This document shows, piece after piece, positions 7,772 through 17,040 of a stretch of DNA of 64,000 bases. This DNA is from Salipaludibacillus aurantiacus. GTDB taxonomy: Bacteria > Bacillota > Bacilli > Bacillales > Salisediminibacteriaceae. The stretch is from contig NZ_FOGT01000002.1 of the NCBI RefSeq assembly GCF_900111295.1, positions 248,001-312,000 on the forward strand. Reading direction: 5' to 3'. The position numbers and the translations under genes were made by a program. Within the stretch, counting starts at the first letter, position 1. The number at the start of each line of letters is the position of its first letter. The notes under the pieces were generated by a model. It saw nothing but the letters and a program-made list of their open reading frames with translations. It did no database searches and had not been told where the DNA came from.

Positions 7772-9090
7772 CAGTTTCCTCCTTTACCAAACTGCTGCAT
7801 CATCATGTTTGTGGTCTGATGGAAATCATGGCTGTCGTTGAGCCCTTGTTTAAGAAAGTCTAAAATGGCAGGGTATCTTTTTATCGCCTCATCAACTTCT
7901 TTATTTGTCCCTTTTTTGTAGGCGCCAATAGTTATTAAATCTTCTGACTCCCTGTATACGGCGAGCATATGCCTTATATAATCGGCTGTTTCTCTGTGGG
8001 AAACAGAGACAAGGTCGTTCATTACCCGGCTGATGCTTGTAAGGACATTGATGGCTGGAAACTGGCCCTTGTTGGCAAGTTTCCTGTCGAGAACGAGATG
8101 CCCGTCAAGAATTCCTCTCACACTGTCGGCGATCGGTTCATTCATGTCGTCTCCGTCAACAAGAACCGTATAAAAAGCAGTAATGGAGCCATTTTCATTC
8201 ATTCCGCTCCTTTCGAGCAGGCGTGGCAGAAGAGCAAAGACTGACGGCGTATACCCTTTAGTAGTAGGAGGTTCACCTATTGCCAAGCCTACCTCTCTCT
8301 GAGCCATTGCTACCCTCGTGACAGAATCCATCATGAGAGTGACATTCAGCCCTTGATCACGGAAATATTCGCTGATTGCGGTAGCCGTCATCGCTCCTTT
8401 TATTCGCATTAATGCTGGCTGGTCGGAGGTGGCGACGACGACTATCGTATTTTTTAAGCCGTCTGAGCCGAGGTCACGTTCTATAAAATCCCTTACTTCT
8501 CTTCCTCGCTCCCCGATTAGAGCAATCACATTCAAATCAGCATCTGAATTTTTTGCGATCATGGCCATTAACGTACTTTTTCCAACTCCGCTACCCGCAA
8601 AAATCCCCATCCGCTGCCCTTTCCCGACAGTAAATAACCCGTCAATTGCTTTGACTCCCAAGCTTAAAGGCTCTTTAATTCTAGGCCGTTTCAATGGGTT
8701 TGGGGGAGGATTATCTGTCGAAAAAGCCTGTAGCCCTTCTTTAGATCCTGCCTCATCAAAAGGACGCCCTAAACTGTCCACCACACTGCCGATCATGCCT
8801 GCCCCTACTTTTATCTGGAGCGAATGGTTTTGACTTTCCACTAAACTTCCAGGAGCTATCTCATCAACTCTGTCATAAGGCATAAGCAGAACATTCTGTT
8901 CCCTGAATCCCACTACTTCCGCAAGAATTGCTCTTTTTTGGCCGTTCCCTACGATAATTGAACACAGATCACCAACTGATGTCTGGGGGCCTTTTGACTC
9001 AATCATCAGGCCAACAACCTGCGTGACTTTTCCATAATGCTTATAGGGAGATATAGAGTGAATGTGAGAAAGCAATCGCTCAATGCTCAT
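7771..9090 (-). CDS. fliI: Flagellum-specific ATP synthase FliI
   Basis: Hexameric ATPase of the flagellar export apparatus, 439 residues, related to F1-beta. The Walker A motif AGSGVGKST lies at 165-173 and the Walker B strand VTLMMD ends at D255. The catalytic-glutamate region GERGREV is at 193-199. ATP hydrolysis unfolds or releases export substrates at the basal body. Its start overlaps the end of fliH by 11 nt. FliH regulates it and FliJ caps it, both adjacent. Confidence 0.97.
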   Translation of the reverse strand: MSIERLLSHIHSISPYKHYGKVTQVVGLMIESKGPQTSVGDLCSIIVGNGQKRAILAEVVGFREQNVLLMPYDRVDEIAPGSLVESQNHSLQIKVGAGMIGSVVDSLGRPFDEAGSKEGLQAFSTDNPPPNPLKRPRIKEPLSLGVKAIDGLFTVGKGQRMGIFAGSGVGKSTLMAMIAKNSDADLNVIALIGERGREVRDFIERDLGSDGLKNTIVVVATSDQPALMRIKGAMTATAISEYFRDQGLNVTLMMDSVTRVAMAQREVGLAIGEPPTTKGYTPSVFALLPRLLERSGMNENGSITAFYTVLVDGDDMNEPIADSVRGILDGHLVLDRKLANKGQFPAINVLTSISRVMNDLVSVSHRETADYIRHMLAVYRESEDLITIGAYKKGTNKEVDEAIKRYPAILDFLKQGLNDSHDFHQTTNMMMQQFGKGGN

Positions 9091-9886
9091 TGGCGGCTCC
9101 TTCTTTCAGCTTTTCGAAAAGTATTCTTTTCATTTCCCTCAATTGACTGTCCACTGACGCATCAATCTGTCCATAAGGCGTTTCTATCACACAGCCCATT
9201 TTCTCCAATGAACTGTCCGGAAAAATGAGTAACTCCCTCGTATGCAGGGCTATACCTTCAAGCTCTTTCTTATGCTGGAGGGTGGCTTCATACCATTCAG
9301 GGTGAACATAAATCTTAACTTCTTCTTGTTCACGCACTTCCGTGACCGCTTCTTTAATAAGATTTGCCCAAGCGGATTCATCATTGCGAACAGTATGGGA
9401 AATAATTTTTTCTGCCAGATTAATCGCAAAATTCAGCATGACAGGTTCTGATTCAGCAAGCTTCCTGCAGTAATCTTCTTTTGCATTAAGGACCACTTGC
9501 CGGGCTTCTGAAATATAGGATTCATACTCTGCTTTCGCTTTTTCAGCTCCATCACAAAAGCCTTGATTAAACCCTTCTTCTGCTGTCTGTCTGTAAAGCT
9601 GCTCAGATTCTTCCTGGATTCTGTTCTTTTCCTCATTCATTGCCTTATGCCACTCGTCTTTTTGTATCTCCAGTTCTTTTTTTAACCGTGCAAGTTCATC
9701 TTTTTTATTTGAAACAATTTCAAGTTGTTCTTTATAGTGAAAATGATGCTCAGCTGATTGATTAGCCGTTGTATTATTATTGGCGGTACTTCTTTTTTCG
9801 TGAATAAATGGTGCAATTTCGCGAATCCGTATTGTCTTGCCGGATTGTTCTCCACTTGCAGAGGAGGATTTAATAATTTTAGACAA
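9080..9886 (-). CDS. fliH: Flagellar assembly protein FliH (FliI regulator)
   Basis: FliH binds the FliI ATPase and docks it at the C-ring. The central part (about 60-120) is a charged coiled coil, and the C-terminal half resembles the F-ATPase delta/epsilon-like domain of FliH/YscL proteins. The frame is open to 9937, but I choose TTG 9886: GGAGGAG lies 9 nt upstream and the product then starts MSKIIKSSS, overlapping the end of fliG by 8 nt. This gives 268 residues. ATG 9895 directly abuts the ribosome site and is less likely. Confidence 0.9.
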   Translation of the reverse strand: MSKIIKSSSASGEQSGKTIRIREIAPFIHEKRSTANNNTTANQSAEHHFHYKEQLEIVSNKKDELARLKKELEIQKDEWHKAMNEEKNRIQEESEQLYRQTAEEGFNQGFCDGAEKAKAEYESYISEARQVVLNAKEDYCRKLAESEPVMLNFAINLAEKIISHTVRNDESAWANLIKEAVTEVREQEEVKIYVHPEWYEATLQHKKELEGIALHTRELLIFPDSSLEKMGCVIETPYGQIDASVDSQLREMKRILFEKLKEGAANEH

Positions 9887-10889
9887 TAATATCATCTCCT
9901 CCACCGCGGGCGATGACAATTTCGCCTGCTTCTTCAAGACGGCGGATCACAGCTACGATTCTCGTCTGTGCTTCTTCGACATCTTTCAGGCGGACTGGCC
10001 CCATAAATTCCATTTCTTCCTTGAATGTTTCTGACATACGCTGAGACATATTATTAAAGAGAATTTCTTTCACTTCGTCACTTGCGACTTTTAATGCAAG
10101 CTGCAGGTCTTCATTTTCGACATCCCTGATGACACGCTGAATAGAACGGTTGTCCAGCGTCACAATATCTTCAAACACAAACATTCTTTTCTTAATTTCT
10201 TCTGCCAGTTCAGGATCCTGGATCTCGAGAGAATCGAGAATCGTTCTCTCAGTACTCCGGTCCACACTGTTTAAGACTTCCACCACAGACTCAATCCCGC
10301 CAGCCTGTGTATAATCCTGTGTGACTGTGGCAGAGAGTTTCCTTTCAAGAATACTCTCCACTTCATTAACGATTTCAGGAGAGGTGCTGTCCATCAGGGC
10401 AATCCTCTTAGCGACATCGGCCTGCACTTCCTGTGATAATGAAGATAAAATCTGGCCTGACTGCTCACTGTCCAGATAGGACAATATAAGCGCAATTGTC
10501 TGCGGGTGTTCATTTTGTATAAAATTAAAGATTTGCCCAGCTTCGGCCTTTCTTGCAAAATCAAACGGCCTGACTTGCAGAGTAGAAGTCAGCCTGTTTA
10601 TAATCTCCATCGCTTCATCGGCTCCCAGGGCTTTTTCCAATACATCTTTTGCATATCCGATTCCGCCCTGAGTGATATATTCCTGCGCAACAGCCAGCTG
10701 ATGAAACTGATTAATAATCTCTTCTTTTGTGTCCTGTTCAACTTTTTTTACGCTGGCAATTTCCAAAGTCAGCTTTTCAATCTCTTCTTCGGACAGATGT
10801 TTATAAACTCTTGCAGAGACATCCGGACCTAAAGAGATTAATAAAATGGCTGCCTTTTCTTTGCCAGTGAGTCCTTTTCGTTTCGCCAC
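9879..10889 (-). CDS. fliG: Flagellar motor switch protein FliG
   Basis: Torque-generating rotor protein of 336 residues. N-terminal (GKEKAAILLISLGPDVSARV, residues 9-28), middle (EHPQTIALILSYLD) and C-terminal ARM-like domains are recognisable. The C-terminal charged helix (EEAQTRIVAVIRRLEEAGE) faces the stator. It lies between fliF, on which it assembles as the cytoplasmic rotor ring, and fliH. Full length and intact. Confidence 0.97.
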   Translation of the reverse strand: MAKRKGLTGKEKAAILLISLGPDVSARVYKHLSEEEIEKLTLEIASVKKVEQDTKEEIINQFHQLAVAQEYITQGGIGYAKDVLEKALGADEAMEIINRLTSTLQVRPFDFARKAEAGQIFNFIQNEHPQTIALILSYLDSEQSGQILSSLSQEVQADVAKRIALMDSTSPEIVNEVESILERKLSATVTQDYTQAGGIESVVEVLNSVDRSTERTILDSLEIQDPELAEEIKKRMFVFEDIVTLDNRSIQRVIRDVENEDLQLALKVASDEVKEILFNNMSQRMSETFKEEMEFMGPVRLKDVEEAQTRIVAVIRRLEEAGEIVIARGGGDDIIV

Positions 10890-10904
10890 TCTTTGTTCCT
10901 CCTT

Positions 10905-12491
10905 TTAGTCCTCTGACAGCCACGTACGAACGAGTTTGGAAAATTCTTCAGGTTTATCTTTAGCTAATTTTTCCAGTTGTTGCCGGCGGGCTCTCTCTTC
11001 TGTATCCGGCTCTTCATCAATTGGAGGAAAATCATACCCGGACTGTTTACTGATAGAAAATTCCTCTGTTTCGTCTGTACTGTTCCGCTTACGCAGCAAC
11101 AGAACACCAAGGATTATAACTGCGAGTGCCAGTGCGCCTGCAATGTAATACCAATAAGGCGTATTTGAAGCAGGCTCTTCAAATTCCACTTTTCCAAAGA
11201 AAGGCTGAGAAGAGACATAAATCCTGCTTTCAACTTCATCATTGTCCCAATCAGCTGTTAACTCTGCATCAATTGAGGTTCTGACTACCTGCCCTAAAAT
11301 CTGTTGAATATCATTAAGTCTGTCTTGCGGAAGAGAAGCCGGATTTTCAGGATCAGGGGGCTCTACCATCACCTGTATACCTATATCTCTGATCTGGTAA
11401 GGACTTTTTACGATCTCCCTGGAGATCCGGTTCACTTCATTATTAATTCGTTCTTCAATACGCTCATAATCTCCCTGACCGCCTGCACCTGCTCCAGGAT
11501 ATCCAGGTATGTCAGTTTCACCTGTTCCTGCCACTCCGCCTTCTTCCATCTCTTCACCTTCGTACGTTTCAGTAATTCTTTCCACACTAACAGCAAGGCC
11601 CTCCATTGTTTCATCATCTACCGGTTCTATTAATTCTTCATGCCTGTTCTCCTGAGTGAAATCAAGATCCGTAGAAATGGATACAAGCACCTTATCAGGA
11701 CCTACCATCGTCCCAAGCATTTGCTGCAAATCCCGTTGAATGTCTCGTTCAATATCTTTTTGGATTTTCCGCTGCTGTTCGTAAACGGATAAGGCTGAAT
11801 TCCCCATGGAAGGCTGTTCCTGCAACTCCAAATACCTGGACATCTGGTCCATAATAACGATATTTTCAATCGGTAACTTAGGAACACTCCGCGAAATAAG
11901 ATGGTACATTGATCTGATTTGATTCTCATCCAGCGAAACACCGGCTTGTAAATTTAGAAGCACGGAGGCGGTTGCTTCATCTGGTTCATCACCAAGCCAA
12001 ATGCTTTCTTCTGGCATCGTTATCATAACCTGGGAGTTTTGGACGCCGTCAACATTTCTAATTAAATCTTCCAATGAAGTTTGAATCGCTGCTCTTTCAA
12101 GAAGCTGGAATTCACTGTCTGTTGTCCCGAACCCCATATTATCTCTGAATGTGGAATAATCTATTCTGCCCGTCTGGGGAATGCCTTCTGCAGCCAGGCT
12201 CACTTTTAACTCATTTACCATCCCCTCAGGAACTGAGATAGACGTGCCGTCACTGCTGATTTCATTAGAAACCCCTCGGCTGTCAAGCGTTGCTTTAATT
12301 TCCCCGGTTTCCTGAACCGTTAAATTGGAATATAAAGGAACGTAATTTGTACGGGACCCCGTCCAGGTAAATAACAGGAGCAAGACTAAGAATAAAGCGA
12401 TTGAGGCAGTAAGCAATCCCTTCTGTTTCTTTGTTCTCGATTGCCAAAATTCAGTTGTTTTCGTCTTATATTCCATCAGTTTTTCGTTCAT
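10905..12491 (-). CDS. fliF: Flagellar MS-ring protein FliF
   Basis: Forms the membrane-embedded MS ring on which the flagellum is built; 528 residues from ATG 12491 (GGGAGG just upstream; a GTG at 12503 overlaps that site). The first membrane helix is near 24-42 (GLLTASIALFLVLLLLFTW) and the second near 445-463. Between them are ring-building motifs and a Gly-rich loop (GYPGAGAGGQGDYERIEERI, about 333-352). The C-terminal acidic tail that binds FliG is present. A spacer of 196 nt separates it from fliE, unusually long for this operon. Confidence 0.96.
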   Translation of the reverse strand: MNEKLMEYKTKTTEFWQSRTKKQKGLLTASIALFLVLLLLFTWTGSRTNYVPLYSNLTVQETGEIKATLDSRGVSNEISSDGTSISVPEGMVNELKVSLAAEGIPQTGRIDYSTFRDNMGFGTTDSEFQLLERAAIQTSLEDLIRNVDGVQNSQVMITMPEESIWLGDEPDEATASVLLNLQAGVSLDENQIRSMYHLISRSVPKLPIENIVIMDQMSRYLELQEQPSMGNSALSVYEQQRKIQKDIERDIQRDLQQMLGTMVGPDKVLVSISTDLDFTQENRHEELIEPVDDETMEGLAVSVERITETYEGEEMEEGGVAGTGETDIPGYPGAGAGGQGDYERIEERINNEVNRISREIVKSPYQIRDIGIQVMVEPPDPENPASLPQDRLNDIQQILGQVVRTSIDAELTADWDNDEVESRIYVSSQPFFGKVEFEEPASNTPYWYYIAGALALAVIILGVLLLRKRNSTDETEEFSISKQSGYDFPPIDEEPDTEERARRQQLEKLAKDKPEEFSKLVRTWLSED

Positions 12492-12687
12492 GTTTCCTCC
12501 CACACTGCCTGTACATCCTGTACATTAATGGACAACCCGTTGAATGGCGTTATCCTGTTAATTTTTATTTATGTATTAAAATATTCCGTCGAATTACCGA
12601 TAATTATGTTTAGACCCCCAAAAATACTCAGCCTTTCACGAATGACCTATTGAATAGGGTGGATCTGTTTTTTATAAACGAGAAAAT

Positions 12688-12996
12688 TTACACTTGCATT
12701 CTCATCATTTCCTGGTAGGCCTCTATTGCTTTATTACGTACTTCAGTGGCTGTCTGTAACGTTACAGAGGCTTTTTCAGCAGTGATCATAACGTCGTGCA
12801 GGTCAACTTGTTCCCCTCGGGCGACTTTCTCTGTCATAACTCGGGAAGCGGTTTGAGCCTGATTAATGTCTGTAATGGCTGTATTTAACCACGACTTGAA
12901 CGTCTTCTGAGCTTCATGGGGAGTCACTTTCCCTGTAAATCCCTGCGACTGAGGCTGCATGATCGTTCTTATGTGCTGAGTTCCGTTTATTTCCAT
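12688..12996 (-). CDS. fliE: Flagellar hook-basal body protein FliE
   Basis: Small rod-base protein of 102 residues that joins the MS ring to the rod and is the first exported component. The conserved C-terminal helices (SRVMTEKVARGEQVDLHDVM and the following TAEKASVTLQTATEVRNKAI) are clear. GGAGGA precedes ATG 12996. It follows flgC by 21 nt. Confidence 0.96.
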   Translation of the reverse strand: MEINGTQHIRTIMQPQSQGFTGKVTPHEAQKTFKSWLNTAITDINQAQTASRVMTEKVARGEQVDLHDVMITAEKASVTLQTATEVRNKAIEAYQEMMRMQV

Positions 12997-13017
12997 GATT
13001 TCCTCCTGAATGGCGTC

Positions 13018-13467
13018 TTATCTGCCTATTTCTAAAGCTTTCAATAATAAATTTTTATGGGCATCTACTGCCGTCACATTCGCCTCATAAGATCTGGTGG
13101 CACTCATTAAATCCACCATTTCCTTTAACGGATCAACGTTAGGCAGTTCTACATAACCATCTTCGTTTGCATCAGGGTGACCAGGCTGGTACACCTGCCT
13201 GAACGGTGTCTGGTCTTCAATAATTCGTCCAATTTTTACACCTTGCCCTATTTCTCCATTTCCGCTCATAGCTTTGTGAAGGTGTGACTTAAAGCCTGAC
13301 GAGTTATTAGGCTGCATTGTTACCATTTTTCTCCTGTAAGGCTCCCACTCGCCATCTACCACTCGTCCTCTTGTTGAATCTGCATTGGACATATTTCCCG
13401 ATACGACATCCATACGGAAACGCTGTGCTGTTAAAGCAGAAGATGAAATGTTGAATCCGTGAAACAT
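13018..13467 (-). CDS. flgC: Flagellar basal-body rod protein FlgC
   Basis: Proximal rod subunit of 149 residues. The rod-protein N-terminal helix (SALTAQRFRMDVVSGNMSNA, residues 10-29) and the C-terminal helix (MVDLMSATRSYEANVTAVDA) are present. These pack in the rod core after export. GGGAGGTAA precedes ATG 13467, 6 nt from the flgB stop. Confidence 0.96.
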   Translation of the reverse strand: MFHGFNISSSALTAQRFRMDVVSGNMSNADSTRGRVVDGEWEPYRRKMVTMQPNNSSGFKSHLHKAMSGNGEIGQGVKIGRIIEDQTPFRQVYQPGHPDANEDGYVELPNVDPLKEMVDLMSATRSYEANVTAVDAHKNLLLKALEIGR

Positions 13468-13473
13468 AAGTTG

Positions 13474-13875
13474 TTACCTCCCTTGTCCAAGAACTGTCCT
13501 GACACTATTGAACCGGCCGTTCAGTCTGTCTATCAGAGTATTATAATATATCTGATTTTTGGCTAATTCGCTCATCTCATGGTCAATGTCAACATTATTA
13601 CCGTTATGATTGAACATAGTATTATTCCGGGTTACAACAGCGGCTGAATCGTCAGAGGGCTTCCCTCCAAATTCGAGGTGCCGTCTATCGGTCTTCAATG
13701 CTTTCAGCTGCCCTTCCTGAGCACGGTTCAATTCATGGGAAAAAACTGTCTTTTTAGCTTTATAGTTCGGTGTATCTGCATTAGCGATATTCTGGGAGAT
13801 CGTGTTTTGCCTTGTCATCGAAGAGGACAGAGCAGTTTCCAATAATTGAGTCGTAGGGTTTTGAAGCAAATCCAT
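13474..13875 (-). CDS. flgB: Flagellar basal-body rod protein FlgB
   Basis: First gene of the fla/che operon. Rod subunit of 133 residues from ATG 13875, chosen because AAGGGGG lies 7 nt upstream; an upstream in-frame start at 13911 has no such site. The rod motif SQNIANADTPNYKAKK is visible near residues 26-41. The C-terminal helix (DHEMSELAKNQIYYNTLIDR) completes the fold. It lies 350 nt from codY, with a terminator and a likely promoter between. Confidence 0.95.
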   Translation of the reverse strand: MDLLQNPTTQLLETALSSSMTRQNTISQNIANADTPNYKAKKTVFSHELNRAQEGQLKALKTDRRHLEFGGKPSDDSAAVVTRNNTMFNHNGNNVDIDHEMSELAKNQIYYNTLIDRLNGRFNSVRTVLGQGR

Positions 13876-13950
13876 TCCTATTCCCCCTTTTGTAAAAAAT
13901 AAACTATCCAACTTATAACCTCTGCCTTAAGTGCTACTGCCGAGAATTAT

Positions 13951-13978
13951 TTTATATAATAAACTAACTTTTGTCTAA
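13951..13978 (-). promoter_or_regulatory. Candidate sigma-A promoter of the fla/che operon
   Basis: On the minus strand TTAGAC (13978-13973) and TATAAA (13956-13951) are separated by 16 nt. TAAAAT, two bases further on, gives 18 nt. It lies about 75 nt before the flgB start, in the place of the fla/che sigma-A promoter of B. subtilis. Support is only sequence likeness and position. Confidence 0.4.
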
Positions 13979-14162
13979 CGTTCTCAGAAATTGTATTAAT
14001 TTAGATAAGAAAGACCTAATTAGTCAAATATTATATCCTTCCAAAAGACACAGTTATGTAAACCGACGTAATGTGACAAATATTTCATGAAAGCTAACAA
14101 TTGCACTTTACCACATTTCTACATATTTCTGCGTGTGTTTCTCAAACTTTTTGTGAAAACCT

Positions 14163-14197
14163 AAAAAAAGAAGACTAATGAACCATTAGTCTTCTTT
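14163..14197 (-). terminator. Rho-independent terminator after codY
   Basis: A 13-bp perfect stem (AAAGAAGACTAAT at 14167-14179 with its complement at 14185-14197) with a 5-nt loop. On the minus strand it runs into seven U residues (14169-14163). It separates the xerC-hslVU-codY unit from the flagellar operon. Confidence 0.9.
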
Positions 14198-14225
14198 CTA
14201 AAGTAGTTAAATTGTTGATCAGTAA

Positions 14226-15002
14226 TTAGTGTTTATGCTTTTCCAGTTCTACAAGGAATTTATTGTTTAGCACTTTGATATAAGTGCCTTTCATACCTAA
14301 TGATCTGGACTCAATGACACCGGCACTTTCAAGTTTTCTCAGAGCATTGACGATCACTGAGCGGGTAATTCCTACTCTGTCTGCTATTTTACTCGCAACA
14401 AGCAGCCCTTCATTTCCTTCTAATTCTTCGAAAATATGATCAACTGCTTCCAATTCGCTGTATGATAGTGAACTGATAGCCATCTGAACAACTGCCTTGC
14501 TTCTTGCCTCCTGTTCGATCTCTTCAGCTTTTTCATGAAGAATCTCCATACCTACTACAGTTGCCCCGTACTCAGCAAGAATAAGATCATCGTTATCAAA
14601 TGATTCATCCAGCCTTGCCAGAATTAGCGTGCCTAAACGCTGTCCTCCTCCTTGTACAGGTACTACTGTCGTGAGACCATTGGCAAAAAGGTCTTTATTC
14701 TCAACCGGGAAAGCTGTAAACTCACTGTTTATATCCAGGTTGGAGGACGTTTCTTCGATCTTAAACAACCCTGATGTATATTCTTCAGGAAACTGTCTCT
14801 CCTCAAGCATTTGCTGCATTCGGGAATTCTCAATTTCCTGTTTAATTGAATAACCAAGTAATTTTCCGCGGCGGCTGACGATAAAAATGTTTGCTTCGAT
14901 GACATCTCTTAATGTGACAGCCATATCTTTAAAATTAACTGACTGGCCCGCACTTTTCTGCAGTAATTCATTAATTTTCCTTGTTTTAGTTAATAGGTCC
15001 AT
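14226..15002 (-). CDS. codY: GTP- and branched-chain-amino-acid-sensing repressor CodY
   Basis: Global stationary-phase regulator of 258 residues. The GAF domain binding isoleucine/valine occupies the first 155 residues. The C-terminal winged helix-turn-helix is at about 200-245, with the strongly conserved segment [20 protein letters not shown]. CodY represses amino acid, motility, competence and sporulation genes when GTP and branched-chain amino acids are high. I choose ATG 15002, with GGAGG 7 nt upstream. It is last in the xerC-hslV-hslU-codY unit, the classic Bacillus arrangement, and is followed by a strong terminator. Confidence 0.98.
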   Translation of the reverse strand: MDLLTKTRKINELLQKSAGQSVNFKDMAVTLRDVIEANIFIVSRRGKLLGYSIKQEIENSRMQQMLEERQFPEEYTSGLFKIEETSSNLDINSEFTAFPVENKDLFANGLTTVVPVQGGGQRLGTLILARLDESFDNDDLILAEYGATVVGMEILHEKAEEIEQEARSKAVVQMAISSLSYSELEAVDHIFEELEGNEGLLVASKIADRVGITRSVIVNALRKLESAGVIESRSLGMKGTYIKVLNNKFLVELEKHKH

Positions 15003-15018
15003 CATACTTCCTCCTGTG

Positions 15019-16419
15019 TTATAAAATATATTGGCTCAAGTCGCGATTTTTCGCTACATCCTGCAACTTTTCTTCTACATATTCAGGTGTAATCGTTATT
15101 TCTTCCATTGTTATTTCAGAAGCTTCAAACGATAAATCTTCCAGTAATTTTTCTAAAATGGTGTGGAGCCTTCGCGCACCAATGTTCTCAGTTTCTTCGT
15201 TCACTTCTGTGGCAATTTCTGCTATCCTGCGAATAGCATCGTCAGAAAATTTCAATTTTATTCCTTCTACTTCCAATAAAGCCTGGTATTGCTTGGCAAG
15301 AGCGTGTTTCGGTTCTACAAGTATTCTCACAAAGTCCTCTACAGTCAGGCTGTTAAGTTCAACTCGAATCGGAAACCTCCCTTGCAATTCAGGGATCAAA
15401 TCAGATGGTTTGGAAAAGTGAAACGCACCTGCGGCGACGAAAAGCATATGATCGGTTTTGACAGGCCCGTACTTAGTCATCACAGTAGAACCTTCCACTA
15501 TCGGCAGGATGTCCCTCTGAACCCCTTCTCTAGATACATCGGCAGATTGCTGCTGATTTTTACCTGCAACTTTATCAATTTCGTCAATGAAGATTATTCC
15601 CAATTGTTCCGCTTTTGAAACAGCTTCCTGTGTGACCTCATCCATATCAATGAGTTTCTGGGCTTCATCCTCGGTCAGTACTTTCCTCGCTTCTTTCACA
15701 CGAAGCTTTCGGCGTTTTTTTCTTTTAGGCATCATATTCCCCAGCATGTCCTGCATATTCATACCCATCTGTTCCATCCCTGACCCCTGGAACATATCGG
15801 TGAAATTCGCCTGCTGTTCATCTACTTCAATCGTAACTTCCTCGTTTTCCAATTCTCCGGCTGCCAATTTTTGGCTGACTTGCCTTCGTTTGTCTCTAAT
15901 CGAACTGTCCTGACTAGTCTCTTCTTCCTCCTGGTCAGTTTCGCCCTGGTTTCCTTGGAAAAGCATTTCAAATGGATTGCGGTAAGCAGTTTCTTTCTTT
16001 TGGGAAGGCACAAGTAATTCGACAAGACGGTAATTAGCATTCTGTTCTGCCCGTTCTTTCACTTTGGACATTCTTTCTTCTTTAACAATCCTGATAGCCG
16101 TTTCAATTAAGTCCCTGACCATCGACTCTACGTCCCGGCCTACGTAACCTACTTCGGTAAATTTGGTAGCCTCTACTTTAACAAAGGGAGCCCCTACTAA
16201 TTTAGCAAGCCTTCTGGCAATTTCAGTTTTACCTACACCCGTAGGCCCGATCATTAAAATATTCTTAGGGGTAATTTCATCTCTTAAAGCATCATCTAGC
16301 AAGCTGCGCCGATATCTGTTCCTTAAAGCAACAGCTACTGACTTTTTCGCTTTAGTCTGACCAACAATTGACTGATCCAGCCTTTCAACAATTTGTTTAG
16401 GGGTTAACAATGAACTCAT
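15019..16419 (-). CDS. hslU: HslU/ClpY unfoldase ATPase of the HslVU protease
   Basis: AAA+ unfoldase of 466 residues that feeds substrates to HslV. Walker [10 protein letters not shown] is at 58-66 and Walker B follows as [11 protein letters not shown]. The inserted I-domain (about 110-245) is acidic and Met-rich ([19 protein letters not shown]). The pore motif [11 protein letters not shown] and the C-terminal sensor/anchor ([12 protein letters not shown], tail DLSQYIL) are intact. The C-terminal tail docks into HslV, encoded 43 nt upstream. Confidence 0.97.
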   Translation of the reverse strand: MSSLLTPKQIVERLDQSIVGQTKAKKSVAVALRNRYRRSLLDDALRDEITPKNILMIGPTGVGKTEIARRLAKLVGAPFVKVEATKFTEVGYVGRDVESMVRDLIETAIRIVKEERMSKVKERAEQNANYRLVELLVPSQKKETAYRNPFEMLFQGNQGETDQEEEETSQDSSIRDKRRQVSQKLAAGELENEEVTIEVDEQQANFTDMFQGSGMEQMGMNMQDMLGNMMPKRKKRRKLRVKEARKVLTEDEAQKLIDMDEVTQEAVSKAEQLGIIFIDEIDKVAGKNQQQSADVSREGVQRDILPIVEGSTVMTKYGPVKTDHMLFVAAGAFHFSKPSDLIPELQGRFPIRVELNSLTVEDFVRILVEPKHALAKQYQALLEVEGIKLKFSDDAIRRIAEIATEVNEETENIGARRLHTILEKLLEDLSFEASEITMEEITITPEYVEEKLQDVAKNRDLSQYIL

Positions 16420-16462
16420 TTACATCCCTCACTTATTCGCTCATCTTTTAGTAAAATATCTT

Positions 16463-17011
16463 TTAATCCTCTGATAATTCTTCGACAATAATTTGGTGAT
16501 TCGTGTACACACAAATATCTGCCGCAGTTTTCAGACTCGCTTCAGCAATTTCTTTTGCTTCTAAATGCGGCGCGTGTTTTTTCAAAGCACGTCCGGCCGA
16601 TAACGCATAATTCCCCCCGGAACCTATGGCTAAGATACCATCATCCGGCTCTATAACTTCCCCTGTCCCGGCAATCAGGTACAGGTTTGTTCGGTCCATC
16701 ACAATAAGCATTGCTTCCAGTTTACGGAGCACTCTGTCACTTCGCCAGTCTTTAGCCAGTTCCACAGCTGCCCGCTGGAGATTTCCTCCGTATTCTTCAA
16801 GCTTCGTTTCAAATTTCTCATACAGCGTAAATGCGTCAGCCACCGATCCGGCAAAACCAGCGATAACTTTCCCTCTGTAAAGTCTACGAACTTTCCTGGC
16901 AGAATGTTTCATTACCACCGCATTTCCAAACGTGACCTGCCCGTCACCTGCGATAGCAGACTTACCATTATGCTGTACAGCAAAAATTGTGGTTCCTTTA
17001 ATTTGATCCAT
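16463..17011 (-). CDS. hslV: HslV/ClpQ peptidase subunit of the HslVU protease
   Basis: Proteasome-like peptidase of 182 residues. The fold signature [19 protein letters not shown] starts at residue 7, and [11 protein letters not shown] is near 136-146. Like B. subtilis ClpQ it carries a short N-terminal extension before the Thr-Thr pair. Here residue 2 is Asp (MDQIKG), whereas B. subtilis has Ser, reported there as the catalytic N-terminal residue. The start is well supported by AAAGAGGTGA just upstream, and no alternative start codon lies near Thr7. Either Thr7 becomes N-terminal by processing or activity differs. Confidence 0.96.
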   Translation of the reverse strand: MDQIKGTTIFAVQHNGKSAIAGDGQVTFGNAVVMKHSARKVRRLYRGKVIAGFAGSVADAFTLYEKFETKLEEYGGNLQRAAVELAKDWRSDRVLRKLEAMLIVMDRTNLYLIAGTGEVIEPDDGILAIGSGGNYALSAGRALKKHAPHLEAKEIAEASLKTAADICVYTNHQIIVEELSED

Positions 17012-17040
17012 TTGTTCACCTCTTTACTAACAGTTGTAGG

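Larger units (their letters stand above)
13876..14225 (-). other. codY-flgB intergenic region (about 350 nt)
   Basis: AT-rich and without a plausible gene. On the minus strand it holds the codY terminator (14163-14197), then about 200 nt of leader, then a likely sigma-A promoter for the fla/che operon (13951-13978). In B. subtilis CodY binds this region and represses motility under rich conditions. I found only a weak CodY-box-like sequence here (13979-13993) and no convincing sigma-D site. Confidence 0.7.

Noticed and set aside
8429-8833. Plus-strand open frame of 134 codons inside fliI
   Set aside because: Antisense to the conserved ATPase core; low-complexity product typical of a shadow frame.
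14041-14160. Sigma-D promoter (TAAA-N15-GCCGATAT) upstream of flgB
   Set aside because: No acceptable -10 match was found; only sigma-A-like boxes are visible.
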